A DNA stretch of 64,000 bases, taken from Pogona vitticeps. Lineage: Eukaryota; Chordata; Lepidosauria; Squamata; Agamidae. A program made the translations under genes and the position numbers. Positions within the stretch are counted from its first letter, which is position 1. Every line of letters starts with the position of its first letter. Positions 11,407 to 22,890 of the stretch are shown piece by piece. Below the pieces are notes generated by a model, which saw nothing but the letters and a program-made list of their open reading frames with translations, was not told where the DNA came from and did not search any database. Location: contig NC_135795.1 in NCBI RefSeq assembly GCF_051106095.1, positions 4,022,501 through 4,086,500 on the forward strand. Direction: 5' to 3'.

Positions 11407-14400
11407 CTAGGAGCTGATCACATGTCCCGACCACGTCTCGTGCTTCGTCCCTGGAGCCAGGTGGGTGATCACCACCTCCACGGCTTGCAGCTTCTCGTTC
11501 TTCGGCGGAATGGTGCACACTTTGTAAGTCACCTCGTCGCCAGCCACCGGGACGTATTCGCCTTCAATGCTGTAAGAGGGAAGCAAAACAAAAAGATATT
11601 AATTTTTTTTAATGCACTGTAGAACCATTCCAGGAGATTTATTTCAGGTAGGAATCCCCGTAACCACAGAAGATTGGATCCAATCATCCTCTGTGGATGC
11701 TGAAAACCGTGGATAATAGCAAACACGATTTTAATAGCAAATGCTATACACGGCATGGTCTCTGGCTCCCTCAAATGGCCAGTTCTGTTAATGACACCAT
11801 AGAAATATATTTCTCTAACCAAATTTATACATGGCATGGTCTCTGGTTCCCTCCAGTGGCCAGTTCTGGTAACTTCATCTTTAGAAATACCGTATCTTTC
11901 CATGTATAAGACGCCACCCACTTTTCTAATCCAAAATTAAGAAATCTAAGTGGGGCTTAGCAAGTGTAGGGGGAAAGGGATCAAAGCACTGCAGGATCGC
12001 TTTGATCCCTGCTTTCCCCTCCACTTGTTTTTGTTCTCTCCTCAGCTTACTTCTGTGTAAAAGACAACCCTCAATTTTTAGTCTAAAGATTTTAGACAAA
12101 AGTATATTCTTATACATGGAAAAATACGGTATATATTTCCAGGATTTTCCTTTTAATATTTTAGACCACGGATAAATGAATCAGCAGATACTGATCCTGT
12201 GGATACAGGGGTCATTTTATTTACGTATTAAATTTATATACCATCCCATTAGTGCAATGCGGTATTTTCAGCAATTTACAATGGTCAAATAAAACAAAAA
12301 GTGTTCAACTACAAATACCCAAATAACACAACTAGGAAGTTAAAAACATTTCACACATAAAGCAGGTGGCGCCAGCGATAGGTTGACAACAAAACAGCTG
12401 GACTGTAGACAGGAGGTGTAAAGTAAGGCAGGGTCACTGCTGACTAGCTCTGTGGTTTAAGCCTCTGGTTGCAGAGCCAGAGGTTCGATTCCTCCACGGG
12501 GCCTCCTGGACAGGGGCTGGACTGGATGACCCCATAGGATCCCTTCCAGCCCCCCCCCCAATTCTATGATGATGATGATTCCTAAGAGCTACCCCTGAGA
12601 ACACTAGTCCCATTGATTAAACTCAGTACTCCGCTTTGGATTTCAACTCGCCCAATACATTAAAACTGGAGTCCAGCCCTTCCCCAGCCTCGAGGCCTTT
12701 AGATATACTGACTACAACCTCCATCCTCCCCCCACCAGCTTTGCCAGGTTCGAAAAGCCCATTTTTGTTGGATGACTCATCTGCTAAGCCTGCTTGTCCT
12801 TCCTGTATATTATTCCAGGTTCAGGAAAAGCTGTCCCGTGGGGGCTGATTCGAACTCGAGTCCCTCCCGGCAGTACTTACTCAGAAATGTGCACAAAGAT
12901 GTCCGGACCGCCGTCCATTGGGGTGATGAATCCGTGGCCCTTGGAGCGGCAGAAGAACTTACAGACCCCCCTGTGGGTGGGTCCTTCAGAGGCTCTGGCC
13001 GTCCTGCGTCAGAGAATAAAACCAAGACGGTTCAGAAGCTAAGAAAAGAATTAAATTTGGGCATCACGGATTCAGAGGGAGCCGCTCTTCCCCCGCCGCG
13101 CCCCCGACTCCATAGGCGGCATCTTATAATCTTAGAACTGCACAGATAGAAGGGACCCCATGGGTTCATCCAGTCCAGCCCCTGTTCAAAGGAGCCCCCG
13201 TGGGGGAATCGAACTCCCCACCTCTGGCTCCATAGCCACTGCCTAGTCCACTGAGGTATTATCACACCTCTGAGCACTAGAAAATGGGTGTGAAAGAGAC
13301 TTGGAAGTGATGGATATCCACTTTCAGTTCCATTTTTCGGCACCTCAGGAGAGTTGACCCCTAAAAATTTAAAAATTTCAGAGGACCCCCGTATCCGCGG
13401 GATCGATATCCGCTGAAACACTCATCCACAGCTGGAAAATATTTAAAAATATTTTTTAAATCCCAAAGTAAATATATATTTTGTTTTTCACCATCTTTGG
13501 GGGGAGGTTTGGAAGGCGTCCCCCGTGGAATAGGGGGGGGGTCCTGCTGTAGCTATTCCTGAAGGCTTCTAGAACCAGGAAAACGCTTTTATGGTTGCCA
13601 AGGGCAGAAGCACAGCTCACAAATGCAGTTTTAACGAGTGCTGGCGAAGAATCGGTGAAAAAAACGGTGCTTCGTCATGATCCTTCAAAGTTGACGAATC
13701 AATGAAGCTCCAGATTTTAGCGACGACTCAACGAATTATCGTCGGTTTGTCGTTAAAACATAATGTCCCCCTGAACCACTGATGGGCACGGCATTGAGGA
13801 GGAGGCTGGCTCCGGTTTCCGTTCCTGCAGCCAGCCTGCACAAAGGGACAAGTAAAAAATTGGTAAATACTCATCCCTTCGTATTCGTCGTGGTTTCCGG
13901 AACCTGACGAATACAACGGGACGAATATCCCGCGAATCAGCGATATTTTACGAATATCACAATTTCTTGTTTATTCGTCCCCATGTTTGGTCTCAACCCA
14001 TCTGGTGAATAGGAGGGCCTTTGCTCGCATCCTCACCTCAACGTACTGGTCCGAAGTTGTTCTGCTGCCATGGAGAAGCCGACCCAGCTTTCGCCAGGAG
14101 GGTGGCCCAGCTTTTAAGAGACCATGAGAGGGAGACGCCAGAGGCCGTTCTACTCCCATGTCCTCTCCAGCCTCCCTCCCCTCCCGACAACCACCTTCCT
14201 CACTTCTGAGCTAATGCTCTGAGCACCGATTGTGACCCAACCGGGGCCCTTGATGAGTCGCTGGAACGGGCCAGTGGTCATAATGCCCCCCGAGGTCACC
14301 AGAAGGCCAAGAGGGCACGCCAGCCACCATCCGGTCTGGACACCATCCCATCAGCTCCCCTGTGTACTCACGCTGAGTAGGTGCGCGTCCTCCGCGTGGG

Positions 14401-14529
14401 AAGTGGGCTGGGGATGAGATAGCCTCGGATCGGGGACGGCGAACGTTCCCGCGGCCGGCGGCCTTCCGGGAGACGGAGAGCGCCCGGAGAAGGGGACCGC
14501 TCGGGAGCGGAAGAGGCTTCCGAAGACAT
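11407..14529 (-). CDS. CARHSP1: Calcium-regulated heat-stable protein 1
   Basis: Cytoplasmic RNA-binding protein with one cold-shock domain; the family binds and stabilises certain mRNAs. Coding exons on the minus strand: 14529-14372 (ATG), 13003-12881, 11569-11407 (TAG). They total 444 nt, giving 147 residues, the human length. Junctions are GT-AG with consistent phase. The first exon encodes a Ser/Pro/Arg-rich N-terminus ([18 protein letters not shown], then RRTRTYSA) that in the family carries phosphorylation sites. The cold-shock domain shows RNP1-like SKGHGFITP and RNP2-like DIFVHIS, then [15 protein letters not shown]; the end is [13 protein letters not shown]. An acceptor (GACAG) at 14551-14555 puts 21 nt of 5' UTR in the first coding exon, so at least one non-coding exon lies upstream. 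It faces PMM2 tail to tail, as in mammals. Confidence 0.97.
11606..12216 (-). mobile_element. Family B MITE with nested family C element
   Basis: Left end is near GCACTGTAGAACC and right end near the CTGTGGATACAGGGGTC word. Two inverted cores occur (GGCTCCCTCAAATGGCC at about 11766 and GGTTCCCTCCAGTGGCC at about 11846). A family C element at 11890-12129 interrupts it: ends CCGTATCTTTCC and GGAAAAATACGG, flanked by TA, with an inner palindrome around GGGATCAAAGC/GCTTTGATCCC. So C is younger than B here. It lies in CARHSP1 intron 2. Confidence 0.8.
12217..12350 (-). mobile_element. L2-type LINE 3' end remnant
   Basis: TTTATTTACGTATTAAATTT followed by ATACCATCCCATT and CAATTTACAATGG resembles the reversed 3' end of L2-clade elements. 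It is weak and old. Confidence 0.35.
12438..12582 (+). mobile_element. tRNA-headed SINE with CR1-like tail
   Basis: The head TAGCTCTGTGGTTTAAGCC with box-B-like GGTTCGATTCC is followed by a tail GGGGCTGGACTGGATGACC and CCCTTCCAGC like the CR1 3' end, then ATG/ATT repeats. Other copies: 13132-13262, 24534-24672, 28029-28108, 29690-29872, 35408-35490, 37999-38136, 44823-44961, 47168-47312, 59619-59755. Confidence 0.85.
13132..13262 (-). mobile_element. tRNA-headed SINE with CR1-like tail
   Basis: Reversed copy: CATCCAGTCCAGCCCC (tail) precedes GGGGGAATCGAACTCCCC and CTGGCTCCATAGCC (tRNA head). It lies in CARHSP1 intron 1, between coding exons 1 and 2. Confidence 0.85.
13372..13555 (+). mobile_element. 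Family B MITE, internally deleted
   Basis: GGACCCCCGTATCCGCGGGA at the left and GGGGTCCTGCTGTAG at the right face each other. The CTCF-like core region is missing. Confidence 0.65.
13620..13985. repeat. Unclassified inverted-word repeat region
   Basis: Words such as GACGAATC, TTCGTCGTGG, GACGAATA and TTATTCGTCC recur in both orientations, together with GATGGGCACGGC. This looks like an old terminal-inverted-repeat transposon related in style to family F. Borders are unclear. Confidence 0.35.
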
Positions 14530-14550
14530 GGCCGGCCCCAAAAACAGCTC

Positions 14551-15320
14551 CTGTCGGGAATCAAGACCTTGTTTTTAAAAGAAGAAGCAAATCGTCCACG
14601 GAGTAGCCTTCAGTAATCGCTTGTGTGCGAATAAAACACGAAACCAGATTTTGGTTCATGAAAAACAACAGCCTGGTCACTCTTTCGGGAGAAATACCTG
14701 CTACCTCTGTTTCCAGGGCAGATAATTTTAGGCAACACTTGTTTTCTCATCATTAGATGGCTGGGGGAACGTGCCCTTCCTCTAGAGGTGCCTGGACTAC
14801 AACCTCCATCAGCCACAGGCAGCATCACAGAGAGGATGGAGGGGGTTGTATTCCCCACCCTAGCTAGCGGTTTCCAAGGCAAAAAGCGACCATCCTGTTT
14901 TGCATTGGCAAATGAGTCACCTCTGAAGATACTTTAATGCACCCTTCCTCATTCAATAGATCTTTTCTTATCCTGTAGAGAAAAAATGAATATATGCATG
15001 TGTGTTTTTTTTGCCATGGATTAAACAACCCACACGAGTGTTAATGCCTTGCTCACACGTTTGCGTTATTCTTCCAGTTCACCGACACGTCCCCCACAAA
15101 GTAATTCAGAACAAGAGATTTCGATGCCTCATCTAGCAATTAATTTAGTGGCTCATGCTAGCGTGACAGGATCTGAATGCTCTTCTTCACAAACAATTTT
15201 TAAACATATATATATATATATCATTTCTTACACGGACAATCTGCTTTCCTTCAAGGAGCTCAAGTTGGAATGTGCCCCCCCCCCCCGTTCTTCTCCCAGC
15301 TGACACTGACGGCTATGCTC
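14551..15320. other. CARHSP1 5' intron, nothing recognised
   Basis: A short family-E-like word (GGACTACAACCTCCATCAGCC at about 14792) and a short TA run near 15208 are seen. There are no exons or RNA genes. Confidence 0.45.
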
Positions 15321-15324
15321 ATTT

Positions 15325-15985
15325 CTGGACAGGTTTGATTCAGCCACAGTTGACACATGCCTTAAGTTTTACATCCTGGCTGGACGACTGCAATGCGCTC
15401 TACGTGGGGCTGCCTTTGGAGAGTGTCCAGAAACGTCAGCGAGTTCAAAACGCAGCAGCCAGATGGCTGAATGGGGCTGGTTACAGGGACCACATGATCC
15501 CCCCCCCTTTAGAGCAGATCCACTGTCGGCCGATCCATTACTGGGCACAATTTAAAGTGCTGGTTTTAATCTTGTTTTTAATCCGAGCCGTTTCAAGGAA
15601 TGTGTCTCCCTTTATGAGCCGGCTCGGGTCTTAAGATCATCAGTCCCACCACCCACACGCGAGAGGGCCTTCTCTCTGACTGCTCCCAGAGACTATGGAA
15701 CTCCCTCCCACTGGAGGCCAGACTGGACCCATCTTTGCTGTCCTTCTGCAAGCAGGCAAACTCCCTTTGCTTGAGTGGGGTTTTTCCATGGATTCGTGTA
15801 TGTTACTGCTTTGAATGTGTTTTGGTGTTCCTTACGTTTACCATCTTTTAGTGTGGTATTTGATCCTTTTTAGTGTTTGTACATGTACTGTATTTAGCTT
15901 TAAAAATGGACTTTTAATGAGGTAAGCCACCTTAGGTCCTTTTTCAAGGAAAAGGAAGGGTAAAAATATTGTATATAAATAAATG
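15325..15985 (+). mobile_element. L2-clade LINE, ORF2 end and 3' UTR
   Basis: A decayed frame reads LDDCNALYVGLPLESVQK, then VQNAAARWLNGAGYRDHMIP and GPF-type PRERTFS and [11 protein letters not shown] words, the usual C-terminal end of L2 reverse transcriptase. It ends with the L2 3' tail (AAGCCACCTTAGGTCC ... TAAATAAATG). Stops and frameshifts show that it is dead. It probably lies in the CARHSP1 5' intron. Confidence 0.88.
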
Positions 15986-16371
15986 CTCTCCCAGACTTGC
16001 ACACCAGCTGTGTAACCACTGCACCCCACAGTCTCTCATGGCATTGCAATCTCAAGGAAGTTCGCCAGAGGTTTGTCTGGGAAATCATTCTTGATCAAGA
16101 CACGAATCAGCCCCATGACGAGGCAAAAGCAATGACTCGGTCTGATCTTAGGGTCGCATCCAACACCCACAGAGCCCCTCTCCTCCATTCTGCCGCAAAT
16201 CTTTGCCATGACATCAGAAGCAATAGTAAGGGCTCCGCTGTCAGTGTGACAAACTCCAGTCCTTCTCATAACAGTAAAAGGAAAGAAACGAAGCTTAAGT
16301 GGTCTCACGAGGATGACAGTAACACAGAACAGGCTCCCCAGCCAACTCCTTTAATTGAGGCCCTGAGTGAG

Positions 16372-16708
16372 GAGGAGGAAGGACGGAAGAGAGGAGGGGA
16401 GAAGGGAGGGAGCAAGCAAGCAAGGAAGGAAGGATGGAAGGGAGGAAGGATGGAAGGGAGGAAGGGAGGATGGATGGAAGGGAGGAAGGAAGGAAGGAAG
16501 AGAGGAAGGATGGAAGGGAGGAAGGATGGGAGGAAGGAAGGAAGGAAGAGAGGAAGGATGGGAGGAGGAGAGGAAGGATGGAAGGGAGGATGGATGGAAG
16601 GAAGAGAGGAAGGAAGGATGGAAGGGAGGAAGGAAGGAAGGAAGGAAGGAAGGAGAGGAAGGGAGGGAGGGAGGAGAGGAATGAAGGAAAGAGAGGAAGG
16701 GAGGAAGG
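16372..16708 (+). repeat. Polypurine GGAA/GGAT minisatellite, about 340 bp
   Basis: Imperfect tandem GGAAGGAAGG, GGATGGAAGG and GAGAGGAAGG units form a nearly pure purine strand. Long open frames here in several phases are products of the repeat, not genes. Confidence 0.95.
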
Positions 16709-17367
16709 ACCCCAAGAAGTGAAATTTTTCTGCATCACATTCCCAAGATTATCAGTGCTCTGCGGAAAACAGAAGTTTTAATTATTATTTTGAAATAAAA
16801 CTTTCAGGAAGCAAATGCTAGAAGTTACTAGCACTTGATTCACTGATTACGCAGAGAATCCCTCAAGTCTAAGACAAATTTGTTTCCTGCAACTTTTATT
16901 GTTAAAATCAGTTAATGAAGTGCTAGAAGTCCCTAGCTGCCTGAATAAACAGCTCAGGGAGTTCGGTCTCTGCCTGGGTGGACCCCAAAACCTGCAAAAC
17001 GGCACCTCTCCCCGGCAGACGCAACAGAATCTCTCTTCCCACCGGCTTCGCCTGACGCTTCCTCCTCTACCGGGCAACCGGCAAAAGAGAGTCCAGGCTC
17101 AATTTGACCCTTTGATGGTCTTTCCTTGGTCCACGGCATCCATAAATCTCTGCTCCAGTGAATGTGTTCCACCCCCACCCCATTGGCATCTTTCATGGTC
17201 CAGCGTTTCACATTCATACATCACGTTGTCGTCCCGGAGGCTCTCGTAAAGCGTAGGTCAGCTGCTCCCAAACAGTTATGGGGAAAACGACCCCTTTTTT
17301 GTGTGTACGGCAACTCCTGGAATTGCAAAATCAGCATCATCTCTCGGAGGTCCTGGCCGTCTAATAC

Positions 17368-17662
17368 AGAGGAGGGGGCAGGATCTGTTCTCCATCCTCC
17401 CTGAGCGCAGGATACATCATCACAGGCTCAAGCGACAGGACGAGAGATTTTGGCTGAAGGTCGGGAAAAACTTCTTAACTGTTACGAGGAGTACGACAAC
17501 GGACCTGCTGATCTCGAGAGGAGGTGCTCCAACGCTGGGGGGCTTCAAGAGAAAACGGGACCGCCCTCCGTCAGATCTGCTTGGGTTGAGATTCCTGCAT
17601 TACACAGGGTTGGACTGGATGGCCTTCGAGGCCCGCTTCCGACTCCGGGATTCTACGAACTT
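17368..17662 (+). mobile_element. CR1 LINE 3' end
   Basis: The order of words matches sauropsid CR1 3' ends: GGATCTGTTCTCCATCCTCC, CACAGGCTCAAGCGACAGG, GGTCGGGAAAAACTTCTTAAC, GGTTGGACTGGATGGCC, GCTTCCGACTCCGGGATTCT. It is a truncated, non-coding copy. Confidence 0.88.
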
Positions 17663-18099
17663 GTAGAACAGAAAAGTAACTCAAGTTCTGGACTTTTTTT
17701 CCGAGAGAGAGAGACAAGGAGCCGCATAAACCCGAACGCTACCCCCTTCGGCTAAACAGCAATGCTGATTTATAAAATATGTGTGCATTTCTCTGGCAGA
17801 ACCATTTCAGAGGAGACCGAGAGCGACAGAGAGAAGCAGTATTCAAACAATGTAGTAGAAAAACAAGCTTAAATACACAAACAAAACTATAATAGACTGA
17901 ATACAAGAACTGTTTCAAGCCGCTTTTTAAAACACACACAGACGGCCTCTCTCTCGGACAAATAAACAGAAGGGAAAGAGGGCAATTCACCTCTGACCGC
18001 TTCTGGCGGAGTTTATTGGTTTTGTGTTTTTTTTTCTCCCGCTTTGTTTTGGCATCGCCTCAAAGGCCGTAAAATAAAATAAACCAAACAAAATTTCAA

Positions 18100-18306
18100 A
18101 TATTGCAGGGGCTGCTTACTCAACCACCGAACTGACGGCCTCGAAGGGCAGGGGACTCTTTTTCCCTGGGAGATTTTCAAGCAGAGGTTGGTTGGTCACC
18201 TGCTGGGGACCACTTTACCTGTGGAACGTCCGCCCTAGCAGGGGGCTGGACTAGATGACCCTTTAGGGACCCCCTCCCCTTCCATTTCTCCCATGCTGTG
18301 ATTCTA
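18100..18306 (+). mobile_element. CR1 LINE 3' end fragment
   Basis: GGGAGATTTTCAAGCAGAGG leads to AGCAGGGGGCTGGACTAGAT and GTGATTCTATG, the CR1 end. The interior is diverged. Confidence 0.75.
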
Positions 18307-18589
18307 TGCTCACGCTTGAATTCACCCGGGGAAGTGGAAGGATTCGAACCCAGGACTGGCCGGTCTGAATCTTACTCTTCGATTGCGCTGCCTGCTTGTG
18401 GAAATAGGCTTATGGCTTTTTTCAGGCAGAGAGAGAAAGATTTTTTTTTCTTATTCGTCTGCACAAGATTATTTCCAGAGTAGATCTTTGGTCTAGATGG
18501 GCAGGGTAGAAGTCTAATAAAATTAATTAATTCCAGGCCAGCCTCCTCTAAATGTCAAACCAGCCCATCTTAACGGAGCTCACTCTTAT

Positions 18590-18790
18590 TGTTATTTGTT
18601 ATTTATTTAAAATATTTTTATCCCACCTTTCTCCCCCAAAAGAAGCCAAAGCAGCTGACATCGTGGAAAACACAATACGTAGATGCTAAAAACAGTAGGT
18701 ACACGCAAATATTTTTTAAAACGAATTAAACAAAGGTTACGTTAAAAACGGTAATAAAATCAGTACCAATCACTCCTGCAAACGATTCAT
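18590..18790 (-). mobile_element. L2-type LINE 3' end
   Basis: TTATTTAAAATATTTTTATC plus CCACCTTTCTCC and a CCAAAGCAGCTGACA word is the reverse of the L2-type 3' end seen at 15940-15980. Confidence 0.6.
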
Positions 18791-19075
18791 CAAAGGCCCG
18801 ATTCTCTATGATTCAATGGCAATTAATCAAACAAGCCATCATCACAAGATCGTTCCCCCTGGCAATTAAGACGGATGCCGTTATGCCTCTGGGAGAGCAG
18901 CCCACTCCGAATACACCTTGAGACTCCAAAAGATGTTCAACTACACTTCTTAAAAACATTAAAATGAAATTATTAAAGTCCCCTGTGACTCTCTTCTCCA
19001 AATTTTCTTTATGCCTTACAGACTTTAAAAAAAAAATAACAAGATTAATATACTGACCGACTCATGGTTCTTATA

Positions 19076-19215
19076 CCGAGAGGCAGCCGTGTCACAAATA
19101 TCAGACACACTGGACGCATCCAGACTTGATTACTACCATGGACTGCCCACGGGTTTGCCCTTGAAGACTATCTGGAAGCTTCAGACGGGATTGAATAGGG
19201 CTGCAACGTTCTGGG
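19076..19215 (+). mobile_element. L2-clade LINE coding fragment
   Basis: The translated words ASRLDYYHGLPTGLPLKTI and KLQTGLNRAA match the L2 reverse-transcriptase end (usual form LDYCNALLAGLP). It is a short remnant, in an orientation opposite to the neighbouring L2 end. Confidence 0.7.
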
Positions 19216-19219
19216 ACGT

Positions 19220-20880
19220 ATTTGTCTCCCAGTTTCTCTCTAAGAAACTCAACCTGAACACTGAAAAGGATGTTGTGACAGCCACCAAGCTAGGAAAGAG
19301 TTCGGCCTGAAACCAGGAACGAGGAGTGCAGCCAATACCGAGTTCGCACAAAGCCGCTTCCTGTGGTTCTACTCCCGTCATCCACTCATCGTGGCTTTAA
19401 CCGCCTTGCCCAGACTTGTCAAAATAAAATGGGCGAAACCACAACCCCATACCATGTCGGATCGGGGTGGAGCACAGGCCCAGAGGTGCAGGCTGCAGGT
19501 AAAGCTCTTTGCAGGCAGAAATTCAACCGAGGCAGTCTCCTGAAATTTACCTTCCAAGGTGGAGAAAAGACCAAATTTTGCAGCTCCGGCAGGGACTTAA
19601 AAGCACAGCCATAAAACAGAAAGGCAAGCTTTCTATTTCTACTGGGAGGAAGTGTCATGCTTTGAGGTTTCTGCTTTTATCGTTGCCCTTCGAGTTCCCC
19701 ACCCTGCTCACAGCAGAGAAAACACCATCCACACAAGAAAGAAAACCCCGCATTTAAAATTCTTTAATACCAGTACACAAATGCATTGTGTTTTCTTCAT
19801 TTCCACAATCTTTCTGGCCAGAAGCCTGCATGCGAGAGCACATTTCCAAACCTCCAGCCTTTCCTCTAAAGATTTATTTCCAAGGCAAAGTTATGAAAAC
19901 GTTCTTTTTCAGGTGGGGACTCCCAACTCCCAGAATCCCTGCCCAAGTAGTGGATTCTGGGTCCCGGAGTCCCCAAAAGAGACTGGCCCAAGTTTGGTTT
20001 CTGGGGGAGAGAGGGTGGCGCTAAAATCACCAAACTCCGATTTAAAAACAAGCCGAGTCCAGACTTATCACAACTCAACAAACAAACAAAAATTCTGCAC
20101 ACACTTCAAGATCCCCCCCCCCAAAAAAAATCCCCTTTGTTGGTTATCTTTCCTCCCTCCCTTCAGAAACCAAAAAGCAGGGCACAGGGACCCTCTGGAA
20201 GAAAAAAAAACATCCTCAACGCACTGGACTCCAATAAATATATTAACTTATTGCAGATTAAAGTTTGTTTGCTTTAAAGAAAGGAAGTTTGCATTTCTAG
20301 AAAGAGCAACACATCAAGCCCTTGAAGCGGCCCCCCCTCAAAAAAAGACTGGGGCAAAGGGGGGGAATGAAGAGCCCCCCATCTCTTGCCAAAAAAGGGG
20401 GGGCGACCCCTTTCCTTCCTCCAATCTACCCCGGACTCTCCATACAGGGAGAGCAGGAAAACATTTATACATTTTACAAACTGAACTTACACAACACCCC
20501 TCAAACTGAACTTACACAACGCATTCCCTGAACGTCTCTTTGCGCTGTGGACTTTATCTCCTGCCCGCCCCCCCAAAAAAGAGGGGGTGCAAAAAAGGAG
20601 CCCCATAAGACTTCCAGGCCCCCGAAATGCACCTCCATGTCTCATTGTCTCTCTTCCTATCCACCCATCCGCCTTTTCCCTTTTTGTTTTTCCTTCCGAG
20701 CTTTGTCTTCTTCGTTCCCCTTCGTTGCTTTTCGGCAAACTTCGTTACCTCCATCACTCCTTCCTTATCCCCTCCCCCCCTTCCTTAATTTTTCCATGTT
20801 TGCGTGAAAACTTCACCCGCTCAAGTTTGCCTCTTTTTTGCTTCTTCTTTCCTTTTATCGAGGCTGCGATTCGTTTTTTT
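19220..20880. other. No recognised gene; low-complexity tracts
   Basis: Runs of C and A, a near-perfect 22-bp tandem duplication around 20473-20520 (CTCAAACTGAACTTACACAAC words) and T/C-rich sequence are visible. A 285-codon open frame in it has no recognisable domain. It is probably intron or 5' flank of CARHSP1. Confidence 0.45.
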
Positions 20881-20889
20881 CTTTTCTTT

Positions 20890-21365
20890 TACCGAGGCTG
20901 CGGTTCTCGGCCGCCGCGTCCTTGGGCGTAAAGCTTCCCCCTTTTACAAAGTATCGGATTGACTTCCGAGGAAACACACCAGCCTCTTTCTTCTTCTTCT
21001 TCTCCGGCCCCCTTCCCCCGTTCCTTTCTCGTTCCTGGCGCGCACCCACACACCCCAAAACCTACCTAGAAGAGAAGGAAAGAAACGCGCCGTTCCTTTT
21101 GGAAAGAAAGGGTCCCCCGTGCGCTCTCGGAGGAAGCGCTCGGATCGGGTGACTTAAGCCGTCGTCTCTGCCTGTTGCGGATGCAGCTGCAACTCGGATG
21201 TCGGCGGGGCTTCCTGTCCAGGGGTGGAGCTGCCCGAGAAAGCCCAGCCTCAACTGGAGGCACCGCGGGGCGGAGACTGGGCGAGGTGGCCTTCAAGCCT
21301 GGGAGCGCACGAGGGAAGAGGGAGGATGCGCCCAGGTGGCTCACCTTTTCTGGCTCACCTTTTCT
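20890..21365 (-). promoter_or_regulatory. CARHSP1: Probable CARHSP1 GC-rich start region
   Basis: This is the only CpG-rich stretch upstream of CARHSP1 on its strand. On the minus strand two identical AAAAG|GTGAGC donor sites occur 14 bp apart (GT at 21357-21358 and 21343-21344, from a TGGCTCACCTTTTC tandem duplication), which could end a 5' non-coding exon. Another weaker donor-like site is near 21061. Transcription start and exon use are inferred. Confidence 0.4.
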
Positions 21366-21479
21366 GGATCGAGACCAGACGTTTCGCTCTTGGCTCTCTC
21401 TTTCTCTCAGCCGACCAACCTCCGCCCCGAGGAACTTCCAAAATAAAGTTTTGACTTCCACTCTTTTGGTTTCGCTTTG

Positions 21480-22214
21480 AATTTCAACTTTTCAGGGCAA
21501 ACCCAGTAGCCAATGTCCAAGTGACCCGATTTCTTAGGACCTTCCTTTTTAGCCCTCCTTGGAAAAATCAAAACCTCCAGGCAGGGGAGTTGGAGCCATT
21601 CTGACTAATGTCCCACCGGCGGGTCTTTTGTAAAGCCAATGTCTCCTAATTCGCTCCAGATTCTTCTGGCCGCCAGCCCTTTTTGTCACGCAGAAACATT
21701 CAAGTCTGGTCGCTTGGGTTCAAATTCTGATCCAACCTGTACATTTTCTGGATTACCTCTGGCGGCCCAAACACAGCGGCTGGAATCCTGTTGAGTTAAT
21801 TACATCTCCAGGGAGGTTCAAGAGCAAAGGGCGAGCTCAGATTTTTGTTTTGCGACAGGGATGACTACGGCAACCACATGTACTATTCCTGCACAAATCC
21901 CCTTCTCTCCTTCATACAGAGATACCGAAGCCTACTTTTCTGTTTCCAACATCTCCGCCTATTATTTTAGAGGATTTCTCCCCACCTTCCAAAATGCATT
22001 TTTTTTTCTGGGGACTCACCAGTTTTTTTCCAAAGCACTTTGCAGTGCGCAGGGCCAAACAATGAAGGCATTGATGTACAGGTATTTATTTGAGAAGCTG
22101 CCCGAACATGAGGTTGGCCTGATCTCCCACTGCTACAAGGTGCCTTTTGTCCACGAAGCAGAACGTTCGGCCCGCATGAAATAAATGGGCCTCGTTTAAG
22201 AAGCGCCAGTGTAA
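21480..22214. other. Intergenic, nothing recognised
   Basis: I see no gene, SINE or LINE with confidence in this stretch. Confidence 0.4.
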
Positions 22215-22890
22215 CGGTTGTTATGATGGGGCATCAAGTGGCCTCCCACTCAGGGACGACCCTACGAAGAAGTACTTTCCAAAATTTCCAATCCCCAACT
22301 TCCCCGCTCAACCCTTGTAAGCGGAGGCTTGTGGTTTCTTTTAGGGAATCCGTCCATCTCATATTGGGTCTTCCTCTTTTCCTGCTGCCTTCAGCTTCTC
22401 CTAGCATTATTGTCTTTTCCAGAGATTCCTGCCTTCTCATGATGTGCCCAAAGTCGGACAGTTTCAGCGCCAACATTTTTTGCCTCCAGAGAGAGAGAGT
22501 TCAGTCTCGATCTGCTCTAGGACCGACTTCTATGTCAAGGGTATCCTTAAATCTCTCCTCGGGCACTGCATTTAAAATAAATCAATTTCTCCCCCATCAG
22601 CTTTCTTCCCTGTCCAGCTTTCACACCCGTCCATGATGATCAGAAATACAAGCGTGCGGATGATCTTGGTCTCAGTCATCAAGGACCTTACATTTGATGA
22701 TCTTTTCTAGTTCCTTCATCGCTGCCCTCCTATTTTTTTTTTTTTTCCGATTTCTTAGCAGCAGTCTCCCTTTGGATTGATGATTAAACCAAGGTATACA
22801 AAAATCTCCGTTTCAGTTTCCCTACGGTCAACTTTAACGTTGTGCCGTCCTTCCATCGCCACGATTTTATTCTTTTTGCATCTACTGTAT
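22215..22890 (-). mobile_element. RTE-clade LINE C-terminal fragment
   Basis: The minus strand encodes LKLSDFGHIMRRQESLEKT, then IMLGEAEGSRKRGRPNMRW, the RTE/BovB-type C-terminus, followed upstream by further decayed reverse-transcriptase sequence. It is broken by stops and a T run, and is inactive. Confidence 0.78.

Noticed and set aside
16295-16781. Long open frames on both strands (up to 241 codons)
   Set aside because: Products of the GGAA/GGAT polypurine repeat, open in most phases because it rarely forms stops.
19652-20509. 285-codon open frame
   Set aside because: Biased composition from C and A runs; no recognisable domain or codon signal.
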